Notes: generated by a model not told the origin, from the sequence alone. Shown: positions 1-5,601, counted from the stretch's first letter. The stretch is 7,397 nucleotides of DNA from CAYMTV01 sp964393525 (GCA_964393525.1 CAYMTV010000041.1:1-7397), one strand, 5' to 3'. Numbers and translations are program-made.

Positions 1-1622
1 ATGGGAATGATTTTTTCATTAGTTTGTAGATTTACTACCTCAATCTCTCCAGAATCTTTCCTTGTTAACCTGATAGGTACTCCACCTACACTATCTTCAA
101 TTATTTTTTGTTTTTCAAATATACTCTCCGGATAGGCTTTAGATTTACCGTTAAGCTCTATACCATAAACTATTGTTTTGATTTGCAAACTTTTGTCTAG
201 TCCTTTTACTCCAAATAGTAACTGGTCATCTTGTTCATAAGTTCCATAGGGGTATTGGTCATAATCCCTTCTGTGGCCTGTGTCTCTAGATAAAACTTGA
301 GTATTAGGATGTTCTTTTTTCCACTCTCCCCAAGGGGTGGTAACAATTGGTAGCTGTTTAAGTTTTTCATCCCGTCTTGCAGCTGGTCCAACAATTCCCT
401 CTCCTGTAATTTGTTGCCAAAGATTACCTTCATACCTGTCATACATAACTAAATCAGAATTATGCAGTTTGCCGGATACTCCAAACTCGGTAATTACACC
501 ATCAACTTTTCTTTCAAATGCAAGTGCTGAACCACATAGAGGACAAAAGGTAACAGCAATAGGATCAGAAGCGACCGTGTCATTTACTATTTCATGCCAA
601 TTAAGAATTCTTTGCGGATAAGCTCTTTGAGTACCCTTGTAGTTAATTGCAAAAACTATATCACCATCTTTTAACCAACTAGCTTCTTGCACTGATTCGA
701 ATTTTGGATTGTCAATGGAGGGAATACAGTCTTGCCCAAAACAACCTTGGAGCAAATCTTCTTTTTTTACCTTAGCTCCATTAAAATCATTTTGTAAAGA
801 TACTTTTTTAACTACTGTCTCTCCAGGACTCGCTTTTTGCACTTGCTGTTTTCCTCCTTTTAAATTTTTTAACTGGTTATCTACTTTGACACTTTTTTCG
901 AAAGTTGTGGCAAGTTGTGTCCAAGACGCTGGTAAGTTTGCCAATGTCCAAGCTTGCAAGACTCTGTCTGCACCTGTCCAAATAAATAATGCTGTTGCTA
1001 AAATAACGATTCCAAAAACTTGTCTGATTTTTTGATTTTGTGTTTTAAAAAAGGTTAACCTACGGGAAGCAGAGCTTCCACCTTTGGCGATAAAATACAA
1101 AGGAATTCCAGTTCCTAAAGCGTAAGCAAATACAACCGCAACCATTGTAAACGAAAAAGAACTCACAGCAGCTAGAGTTGCCATCGCCGCTACAACCGGC
1201 CCGATGCATGGAGTCCAGATTATTCCTAAAGATGTACCTGTCAAAAACCCTCCCCAAAAACCACCAAAATGTTTACCCTTCGAAGCTCTACTCTGTAGAG
1301 CGGAGGAGGGCCAGTACCGCTCAATAAATACTTGAATCTTTTCCCAAATTATGGGGAATACTAGACTTAGACCAAAAAAAATAAGTAGCACTACAGCCAA
1401 AGTTCTTACAGTATCTGCCGGGATACCTAAAATTCTTACAAGTGTTGCTAAAAGTAAAGAGGCGATAGTAAAACTTATAACAAGTCCCGCAATCACACCC
1501 TTAATTCTTTTAGTGTTGCCATCAATACCGCTTGCTAAAACAACTGGCAAAATCGGAAGCACACATGGAGAAAAAACTGTCAAGATTCCTGATATAAATG
1601 CTATCAGTATGAGCAGAAACAT
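1..1622 (-). CDS. CcdA/DsbD-type membrane domain fused to a DUF3179 domain (C-terminus cut off by window edge)
   Basis: One uninterrupted minus-strand frame gives 540 residues with no stop before the left edge. Residues 1-219 form a six-helix CcdA/DsbD-beta domain: helix 1 carries FSPCVLPILPVV (Cys20) and helix 4 carries IWTPCIGPVVAAM (Cys139), the cysteine pair that in this family relays electrons from cytoplasmic thioredoxin across the membrane. The last helix is about 202-219. A hydrophilic linker of about 75 residues with little recognisable pattern follows. From about residue 290 to the edge lies a DUF3179 domain, recognised by TFCPLCGSALAFER (Cys360, Cys363), LWQQITGEGIVGPAA and SRDTGHRRDYDQYPYG. 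A CFGQDC pair (Cys294, Cys299) lies at its beginning. If the topology is as in CcdA, both ends face outward, placing DUF3179 outside the membrane. The start is the only ATG in frame after an upstream stop, 5 bases past the thioredoxin gene; no Shine-Dalgarno is visible. The biochemical role of DUF3179 is unknown; a role in extracytoplasmic thiol or metal chemistry is inference. Confidence 0.9.
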   Translation of the reverse strand, partial: MFLLILIAFISGILTVFSPCVLPILPVVLASGIDGNTKRIKGVIAGLVISFTIASLLLATLVRILGIPADTVRTLAVVLLIFFGLSLVFPIIWEKIQVFIERYWPSSALQSRASKGKHFGGFWGGFLTGTSLGIIWTPCIGPVVAAMATLAAVSSFSFTMVAVVFAYALGTGIPLYFIAKGGSSASRRLTFFKTQNQKIRQVFGIVILATALFIWTGADRVLQAWTLANLPASWTQLATTFEKSVKVDNQLKNLKGGKQQVQKASPGETVVKKVSLQNDFNGAKVKKEDLLQGCFGQDCIPSIDNPKFESVQEASWLKDGDIVFAINYKGTQRAYPQRILNWHEIVNDTVASDPIAVTFCPLCGSALAFERKVDGVITEFGVSGKLHNSDLVMYDRYEGNLWQQITGEGIVGPAARRDEKLKQLPIVTTPWGEWKKEHPNTQVLSRDTGHRRDYDQYPYGTYEQDDQLLFGVKGLDKSLQIKTIVYGIELNGKSKAYPESIFEKQKIIEDSVGGVPIRLTRKDSGEIEVVNLQTNEKIIP

Positions 1623-1627
1623 AAAGG

Positions 1628-2068
1628 TTACTGTAAATTTTGAATTAAAGCATCAAGGTTGCCGCCGATCCATCTTTTTTTCTCATTGCCATTTTTATCC
1701 AGAACAATCAATGTGTGCTGAGAGGTCACACCAAATTTAGCATTCATCGCCTTATCATGGTCATAATCTACCTTGAGTATTGTTACATCAGAAGGTAGGA
1801 TATTACCCCTCTCTTTTATCTCTTTTTCTAAAGCCTGGCAGGTTTGACACCAAACAGTGGCAGCAAAAAATAAAACTGGTCTTCCATTTCTTTTGGCAGA
1901 TTCTAAATTGCTTGAGGAATAATCTATATAATTTAGCCTATCCATCAAAACTGGGGAATTGGTGTTTGAAACTGTATTTTGTGGTTTGTTAAATCCATTT
2001 CTAAAGAATAGAAAACCTACCGCAATTACAAGTAAAGATACAGCAATGAAAATATTAAAAAGCTTCAT
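1628..2068 (-). CDS. Membrane-anchored thioredoxin-like protein (WCQTC)
   Basis: 146 residues. Residues 4-22 form a hydrophobic signal anchor after a short basic start, so the rest should sit outside the membrane. The thioredoxin-like fold spans about 45-146: the strand PVLFFAATVWCQTC carries the redox pair Cys74/Cys77, followed by the VTILKVDYD strand and the strand pair GVTSQHTLIVLDKNG. The position normally held by the cis-proline next to the active site is His118 (QHT instead of xPT). No lipobox cysteine is seen, so this is an uncleaved anchor or a signal peptide rather than a lipoprotein. The gene starts 2 bases after the arsR stop and ends 5 bases before the CcdA-DUF3179 gene. A GAAGGG lies 11 bases upstream of the ATG inside the arsR end and may act as a weak ribosome site. 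Likely partner of the CcdA domain, comparable to the separate gamma domain of DsbD or a ResA/CcmG-type protein; the exact substrate cannot be told. Confidence 0.88.
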   Translation of the reverse strand: MKLFNIFIAVSLLVIAVGFLFFRNGFNKPQNTVSNTNSPVLMDRLNYIDYSSSNLESAKRNGRPVLFFAATVWCQTCQALEKEIKERGNILPSDVTILKVDYDHDKAMNAKFGVTSQHTLIVLDKNGNEKKRWIGGNLDALIQNLQ

Positions 2069-2070
2069 GA

Positions 2071-2439
2071 TTACTTAAACCCTTCAAGAAAACTTAATAA
2101 TTTACGTTTTCTCTTACCTAACTTAAGCGAATAACAGATTAATTGCCCACAGCGGTAACTTTCCACAAGTCCTATTTTTTTTAAATCAGCTAATGCATGG
2201 GAGACAGCAGATTGAGAAAGGTTCAAAATTTGAGTTATATCAGTAACAGGAATAGCCTTTACTTTAGTAAGCAGTAAATAAATCTTAAGCTTGGTCGGAT
2301 CAGAGAGATTGCGGATAATTCTTAGTAACTCTTCCTCCTCGTCAGATAGTTTTAGTTTTTCCTGTAGGAGTAAAATCTTTGAGTCTGTTACATAATGTGG
2401 ATGCCCTTTATGTGATTGTATATATGAACGATTGAGCAT
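2071..2439 (-). CDS. ArsR-family winged-helix transcriptional regulator
   Basis: 122 residues, typical ArsR/SmtB length. The core is about 33-107: the dimerisation helix, LSDPTKLKIYLLL, the recognition segment ITQILNLSQSAVSHALADLK, and the beta wing GLVESYRCGQLICYSL. The classic alpha-3 metal site (ELCVCDL) is absent: the corresponding stretch reads AIPVTDIT without cysteine. Instead two cysteines (Cys97, Cys102) lie in the wing, and the N-terminus has a small histidine cluster (His10, His13, His15). First gene of the operon with the thioredoxin-like and CcdA-DUF3179 genes, so it probably represses its own operon. Because the cargo is redox machinery, a thiol or persulfide signal is a plausible alternative to a metal, but the sequence does not settle it. 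The ATG is 8 bases past the -10 box, so the mRNA is probably leaderless or nearly so; no Shine-Dalgarno is possible. Confidence 0.9.
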   Translation of the reverse strand: MLNRSYIQSHKGHPHYVTDSKILLLQEKLKLSDEEEELLRIIRNLSDPTKLKIYLLLTKVKAIPVTDITQILNLSQSAVSHALADLKKIGLVESYRCGQLICYSLKLGKRKRKLLSFLEGFK

Positions 2440-2443
2440 ATAT
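2420..2443. promoter_or_regulatory. Candidate ArsR operator across the arsR start codon
   Basis: ATATATG (2420-2426) and CATATAT (2437-2443) form 7-bp perfect arms around a 10-base centre. The dyad overlaps the start codon and predicted transcription start, where a repressor would block initiation. The size fits an ArsR/SmtB-type dimer site. Being AT-rich, it could occur by chance. Confidence 0.4.
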
Positions 2444-2447
2444 TTAT

Positions 2448-2476
2448 ATAATAATTGTTGTACCTGTTTTTGTCAA
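2448..2476 (-). promoter_or_regulatory. Promoter of the arsR operon
   Basis: Reading the minus strand, TTGACA (2476-2471) is followed by a 17-base spacer and TATTAT (2453-2448). This is a perfect -35, ideal spacing and a good -10. Only 8 bases separate the -10 from the arsR ATG, so transcription should begin within one or two bases of the start codon. Confidence 0.8.
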
Positions 2477-2483
2477 CGGTTTA

Positions 2484-2497
2484 ATGTATAGATACAT
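2484..2497. promoter_or_regulatory. Palindrome ATGTATAGATACAT upstream of the arsR promoter
   Basis: Perfect 6-2-6 dyad, with partial symmetry continuing for three more bases each side (one mismatch in nine per arm). It lies 7 bases upstream of the arsR -35 box, in the divergent spacer. The spacing of two central bases resembles many ArsR-family operators. Assignment to the neighbouring regulator is inference. Confidence 0.4.
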
Positions 2498-2527
2498 AAA
2501 TTTTCCTAAGCTAAAAATTTAAAATTC

Positions 2528-2536
2528 TGCTAAAAT
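2528..2536 (+). promoter_or_regulatory. Possible extended -10 element TGCTAAAAT
   Basis: TGC directly followed by TAAAAT matches an extended -10. No convincing -35 lies 16-18 bases upstream. If used, it would make a transcript starting near 2543 that runs through the hairpin at 2555-2587 before the gene at 2636. Confidence 0.3.
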
Positions 2537-2554
2537 GGGAGAAGAAAAGTTTTA

Positions 2555-2587
2555 CCGATTCGACTTAAAGCGAGTTCGGATTTTTTT
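2555..2587 (+). terminator. Terminator-like hairpin in the leader of the 2636 gene, with an alternative stem
   Basis: TCGACTT (2560-2566) can pair with GAGTTCGG (2572-2579) with one bulged T and a 5-base loop, followed by seven Ts (2581-2587), the form of a Rho-independent terminator on the plus strand. No plus-strand gene ends upstream in the window, so it would terminate a short leader transcript or insulate the region. CCGACTT (2595-2601) nearly repeats the left arm and could pair with the same GAGTTCGG, giving a mutually exclusive antiterminator-like stem. Confidence 0.45.
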
Positions 2588-2599
2588 AAAAAGGCCGAC

Positions 2600-2629
2600 T
2601 TGAGAAAAGCTTAACTTTCCTGGCATAAT
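2600..2629 (+). promoter_or_regulatory. Promoter of the proline-rich membrane protein gene
   Basis: TTGAGA (2600-2605), an 18-base spacer and CATAAT (2624-2629), with TGG just before the hexamer giving an extended -10. The ATG follows 6 bases after the -10, so the message should be leaderless. Confidence 0.6.
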
Positions 2630-2635
2630 TAATTA

Positions 2636-3952
2636 ATGGATCCAAAAAAGCCTGTTCCTCCTTCTAATCCCCCGGTGAATAACCCGCCACCGCCAATCCA
2701 ACCGCAAGCTGCACCCCAAACTCCAACCGTATCCCAACAGCCCGTCCCTCAAACTGCTCCTTCCCCACCCCCGCCTAAAAAATTTTCTCTTCCTAAAATC
2801 AACCTTAAGCGTATTGCAGTACTCTTAATTGTTTTTATTATTTTTGGAGGAATTATCGGCGGGTCGTTGGCCGTAGCTTACGAAAAAATAAGTATCAACA
2901 ACCCAAAGGTTGAAGAAGGAATCAGAAGTTTTGTATTGGGGTTACCATTTATGCCAAAAACTCCTAAATACATCCTTGAGTCTGCCATCTCATCACATAA
3001 AAGAATTGCCAAACACACCTTTGATATTTCAATGGTTGTAAAATCCGATGACTATCTGACAACTTTAGGATTTAGTGAGATAGACCTTGTAGCAAAAGGA
3101 GCGGTGGATTATACCGACCCAAAAAAATTAAAAGTTAAACTTAATGCAAATATTACCAAAGAATTAAATCTGGACTTAAGGAGCACAGATGAAAAAGTTT
3201 ATATAAAAATCAATACTTTTCCTAAAATTATTACCACATTCCTGCAGATAGATTATGAGAAGATTAAACCCGTTTTTGATAATTGGATAGTTTTTGATAA
3301 CAAGCCTCTTGAAACCCAAGCCAGAGCCTACCTTGATAAAGCTGCGGAGGAAAAACAAAATCCAACAGAAGATTTTTTGGAAGGGATATTTAATATCCTG
3401 CAGGATGAAAGACTTTTAAAAGAGATCAAGTCATCAAGTGAAAAAGTAGACGGGTTTGATACATATAAATTTTCGCTTAAACCCTCGGACAGTTTACTGG
3501 ATTACCTGATGTATAAACTTGAGGATGTAAACTATAAAGGCCAAAGGAAAATCACCCAAGATGGTTTAAAACCTTCAGATAGCATTAAAGATTTAATTTT
3601 AGATGTCTGGTTTGATAAAGGGGAGTCTTATGTCCGTCAGGTTGCAACATCTTTTAGAGTTAAACCCACAAGCCCAAATTCCGATTTACAAACTAATGTT
3701 TTGGGAATCACCAATCTTCTAGATGTTCCCAAAACCCCCTCAGGCCCGGGAATAAGTCCTAATTTTAATTTTGGCAGATCCGAATCCAAGGTAGCATCGG
3801 TTGTTAAGTTTTCCGACTATGGTCAAGGATTTAATGTTGATGTCCCCGAAAAAGTCCTAAAGTTTGAAGAATTTTATGCACAGCTTCTAAAAAGTTCAGG
3901 ACTTCTCGAAAAGTACGGTTCGCCCTCGGCAGAGTTAGCAAACCCGTTGTAA
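2636..3952 (+). CDS. Proline-rich single-pass membrane protein with large extracytoplasmic domain, function unknown
   Basis: 438 residues. Residues 1-48 are low-complexity, rich in Pro, Gln and Ser, followed by a basic stretch (KKFSLPKINLKR) and one hydrophobic helix at about 60-82 (AVLLIVFIIFGGIIGG). The basic residues before the helix suggest N-terminus inside and residues 83-438 outside. The outer part starts with a helix (YILESAISSHKRIAKHTFDI) and continues with alternating strands (VDYTDPKKLKVKLNANI, KVYIKINTF, GFDTYKFSLKP, LILDVWFDKGESYVRQVATSF). That order resembles LppX/LolA-like or DUF6612-type lipid-binding folds, but this is pattern similarity only and I do not recognise the family. 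There are no catalytic motifs and no cysteine. The C-terminus is plain, with no sortase signal. It is divergent from the arsR operon and ahead of recA, which has its own promoter. The start is the first ATG, next to the promoter; there is no Shine-Dalgarno. Confidence 0.88.
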   Translation: MDPKKPVPPSNPPVNNPPPPIQPQAAPQTPTVSQQPVPQTAPSPPPPKKFSLPKINLKRIAVLLIVFIIFGGIIGGSLAVAYEKISINNPKVEEGIRSFVLGLPFMPKTPKYILESAISSHKRIAKHTFDISMVVKSDDYLTTLGFSEIDLVAKGAVDYTDPKKLKVKLNANITKELNLDLRSTDEKVYIKINTFPKIITTFLQIDYEKIKPVFDNWIVFDNKPLETQARAYLDKAAEEKQNPTEDFLEGIFNILQDERLLKEIKSSSEKVDGFDTYKFSLKPSDSLLDYLMYKLEDVNYKGQRKITQDGLKPSDSIKDLILDVWFDKGESYVRQVATSFRVKPTSPNSDLQTNVLGITNLLDVPKTPSGPGISPNFNFGRSESKVASVVKFSDYGQGFNVDVPEKVLKFEEFYAQLLKSSGLLEKYGSPSAELANPL

Positions 3953-3993
3953 ATTTTAAACTTGTTTTTCTGTATCCATACATATTTTTTGAT

Positions 3994-4010
3994 ATATTGT
4001 GACATATTGT
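3994..4010 (+). repeat. Two phased direct repeats ATATTGT upstream of the recA promoter
   Basis: ATATTGT occurs at 3994-4000 and 4004-4010, start-to-start distance 10 bases, one helical turn. The second copy overlaps the presumed -35 region of recA. Such phasing puts both copies on one DNA face, as for a regulator. No known LexA box (neither CTGT-N8-ACAG nor a GAAC/GTTC type) is seen. Confidence 0.45.
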
Positions 4011-4034
4011 ATAAGTTAAAAAACCGTATATAAT
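4007..4034 (+). promoter_or_regulatory. recA promoter
   Basis: Consensus TATAAT at 4029-4034, with a weak -35 TTGTAT at 4007-4012 (16-base spacer). The recA ATG lies 10 bases after the -10, leaving a leader of about 3-4 bases, too short for a ribosome site. Confidence 0.65.
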
Positions 4035-4044
4035 ACGAAAATAT

Positions 4045-5148
4045 ATGCCCAAGATCCCTAGCAGCAATCTACAATCTACAATCCCTTCTGACGGTAAAAA
4101 AGCCGCAATACTTGCTGCCATGCAGCAGATTCAAAAACAGTTTGGTACGGGTTCGATCATGCGTCTTGGCGAGCGGGCAGAGAAGATGACTACCGAGACT
4201 ATCTCCACCGGTTCGATTGCTTTAGACCTGGCGCTTGGAGTTGGCGGAGTTCCCAAAGGCAGGATTATTGAAATTTATGGCCCGGAAGCCTCCGGTAAAA
4301 CCACGGTTTGCCTACATATTATCGCCGAAGCTCAAAAAAAAGGCGGAGTTGCAGCATTTATTGATGCAGAACACGCACTGGATCCTCAACGCGCCCAAAA
4401 AATTGGAGTAAATTTGGACGAGCTTTTAATCTCCCAGCCTGATACCGGAGAACAGGGACTGGAAATTGCAGATTCTTTAATCCGCTCCGGAGGGATTGAT
4501 GTTTTGGTGATTGATTCGGTGGCAGCCCTAACACCAAAAGCTGAGATTGAAGGTGAGATGGGGGATGCAGTTATGGGTATGCAGGCACGTTTAATGTCTC
4601 AAGCTTTAAGAAAGTTAACCGCTGCAATTTCAAACACTAATACTATTGTTATTTTTACCAACCAGCTCCGCCAAAAAATTGGTGTGATGTTTGGAAACCC
4701 GGAAACCACAACCGGCGGACAAGCTCTAAAGTTTTATGCCTCTATAAGATTGGATGTTAGAAAGATTGAAAATATTAAAAGCGGTGATCAGGTGGTAGGG
4801 TCACGCCACAGAGTTAAAGTTGTAAAAAATAAAATAGCTCCTCCATTCAGGATTGCCGAGTTTGATATGGATGAAAATGGAGTTTCTAAACAGGGAGAAT
4901 TACTGGATGTTGGAGTAGAACTTGGGATACTTACAAAATCTGGAGCTTTTATTAAATGGGGAGAACAACTTTTAGGTCAAGGTAGGCCAGTAGCAATAGC
5001 TTATCTTAAGGAAAATCCAAAAGAGGCACAAAAATTAGAAAAAGAAGTCCGAGATGCCTGGGCCAGACAAAAAGAAGGAAAGGAGCCCCTGGTAGTTGGT
5101 GAAGAAGATAATGAAGATGGCCCTGGTTCTATAGAAGAGGCTGTTTAA
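4045..5148 (+). CDS. recA: RecA recombinase
   Basis: 367 residues, normal RecA length. RecA forms ATP-dependent filaments on single-stranded DNA, pairs homologous strands, and stimulates self-cleavage of LexA-type repressors where present. All core motifs are intact: Walker A GPEASGKTT (79-87), catalytic Glu in DAEHALDP (Glu109), Walker B DVLVIDS (152-158, Asp157), loop L1 around EGEMGDAVMGMQARL, and loop L2 from NQLRQKIGVMFGNPETTTGG (Gln207, Phe216 at the usual sensor positions). The C-terminal domain (about 283-345) is followed by an acidic tail (VGEEDNEDG) as in other RecAs. The N-terminus has about ten extra Ser/Pro-rich residues before the filament helix GKKAAILAAMQQI. There is no intein. 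A dedicated promoter precedes the ATG, and recX lies downstream across one small gene. Confidence 0.98.
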   Translation: MPKIPSSNLQSTIPSDGKKAAILAAMQQIQKQFGTGSIMRLGERAEKMTTETISTGSIALDLALGVGGVPKGRIIEIYGPEASGKTTVCLHIIAEAQKKGGVAAFIDAEHALDPQRAQKIGVNLDELLISQPDTGEQGLEIADSLIRSGGIDVLVIDSVAALTPKAEIEGEMGDAVMGMQARLMSQALRKLTAAISNTNTIVIFTNQLRQKIGVMFGNPETTTGGQALKFYASIRLDVRKIENIKSGDQVVGSRHRVKVVKNKIAPPFRIAEFDMDENGVSKQGELLDVGVELGILTKSGAFIKWGEQLLGQGRPVAIAYLKENPKEAQKLEKEVRDAWARQKEGKEPLVVGEEDNEDGPGSIEEAV

Positions 5149-5153
5149 ATTTC

Positions 5154-5182
5154 TTGATATTTAAATATCCTCTCACTATAAT
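5154..5182 (+). promoter_or_regulatory. Strong promoter with internal palindrome, ahead of the frameshifted small gene
   Basis: TTGATA (5154-5159), exactly 17 bases, then TATAAT (5177-5182), beginning 6 bases after the recA stop. The transcription start should be near 5189-5190, about 6 bases before the ATG at 5196. A perfect 14-bp palindrome, GATATTTAAATATC (5156-5169), covers part of the -35 and the spacer and could be an operator. Confidence 0.7.
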
Positions 5183-5195
5183 CCTATAAAACAAA

Positions 5196-5556
5196 ATGGA
5201 AGTTATAAAAGGCGGTAGAGCTGGTGAAAGATCAAAAAAACCAATTCCTATGGTTCCTATGGTAGGAGATGAGATATATGTGCCCAGCAGCATCCATGCA
5301 TACCACAGTATGGGATTCTGATATTATCGGCGGTCGAGCAATAGTATCAGTCGTTAAACCTGGAATATCTGGAGGTAAAACGGTGAATTTTGTTGAGGTT
5401 GAACCATTACCAGGACATAGCTTTAATTGGGATGAATACCTAAGAGGAAAACAAGCAGCACTAGAGGAAAGATTTCAAGATAGATGGGCAGGGTCTGATT
5501 GGAGAGGAAATCCATATAGTGAACCTCCTGGACCTGGAGAAGGTTGGCAATCCTAA
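5196..5556 (+). pseudogene. Small hypothetical gene interrupted by a one-base frameshift (about 119 residues if repaired)
   Basis: From the ATG at 5196 one frame reads MEVIKGGRAGERSKKPIP, then VGDEIYVPSSIHAYHSMGF, and stops at TGA 5319-5321. The +1 frame continues without a break as DSDIIGGRAIVSVVKPGISG, then NFVEVEPLPGHSFNWDEYL, to a stop at 5554-5556. Dropping one G from GGG 5312-5314 joins them as HSMDSDIIGGRA. A methionine at 5269 opens the second frame, but its first residues (MRYMCPAASMHTTVW) are merely the shifted reading of the first part, so it is not the true start. The protein looks small, soluble and acidic toward the end, with a Pro/Gly-rich tail. It resembles, from memory, an uncharacterised small protein common in Patescibacteria genomes with a GG-A-V-x-V and NW-x-x-YL pattern. 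No function can be assigned. The cause may be a real mutation, an assembly error in the G run, or less likely programmed frameshifting. Confidence 0.7.
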
Positions 5557-5573
5557 TATTCAATATCTTAGTT

Positions 5574-5579
5574 TATAAT
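5574..5579 (+). promoter_or_regulatory. Possible -10 box (TATAAT) for recX
   Basis: A consensus TATAAT lies 22 bases before the recX ATG. The expected -35 positions (5550-5556) show no match, and TTGGCA at 5544-5549 is 24 bases away, too far. It is either a weak promoter or a chance match; recX may also be read from the 5154-5182 promoter. Confidence 0.35.
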
Positions 5580-5601
5580 CGGAGCATTATTTAATTTCTC
5601 C

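Noticed and set aside
206..1257. Open frames at 206-442 (-), 337-621 (+), 709-1035 (+) and 1060-1257 (-)
   Set aside because: All lie inside the continuous CcdA-DUF3179 frame, which has clear family motifs throughout; they are shadows in other frames.
1351..1992. Plus-strand open frames at 1351-1740 and 1780-1992
   Set aside because: They are antisense to the CcdA and thioredoxin-like genes, show no family motif, and have no promoter or ribosome site.
3953..4044. LexA-type SOS box upstream of recA
   Set aside because: No match to the Gram-negative or Gram-positive LexA consensus could be found on either strand.
3831..4121. Minus-strand open frame across the end of the membrane protein gene and the start of recA
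   Set aside because: It overlaps two well-supported genes and the recA promoter, with a composition like random translation.
5319..5321. UGA read as glycine (alternative code of some Patescibacteria) at the frame break
   Set aside because: Reading through UGA in that frame gives only a short unrelated tail ending at TAA, while the +1 frame continues the protein; a one-base indel explains it better.
5269..5556. A complete 95-residue gene starting at the 5269 methionine
   Set aside because: Its first 15 residues are the shifted reading of a stretch that makes better sense in the frame opened at 5196; the promoter also points to 5196.
5581..5584. GGAG as Shine-Dalgarno for recX
   Set aside because: It is 17 bases from the ATG, far beyond the usual spacing.
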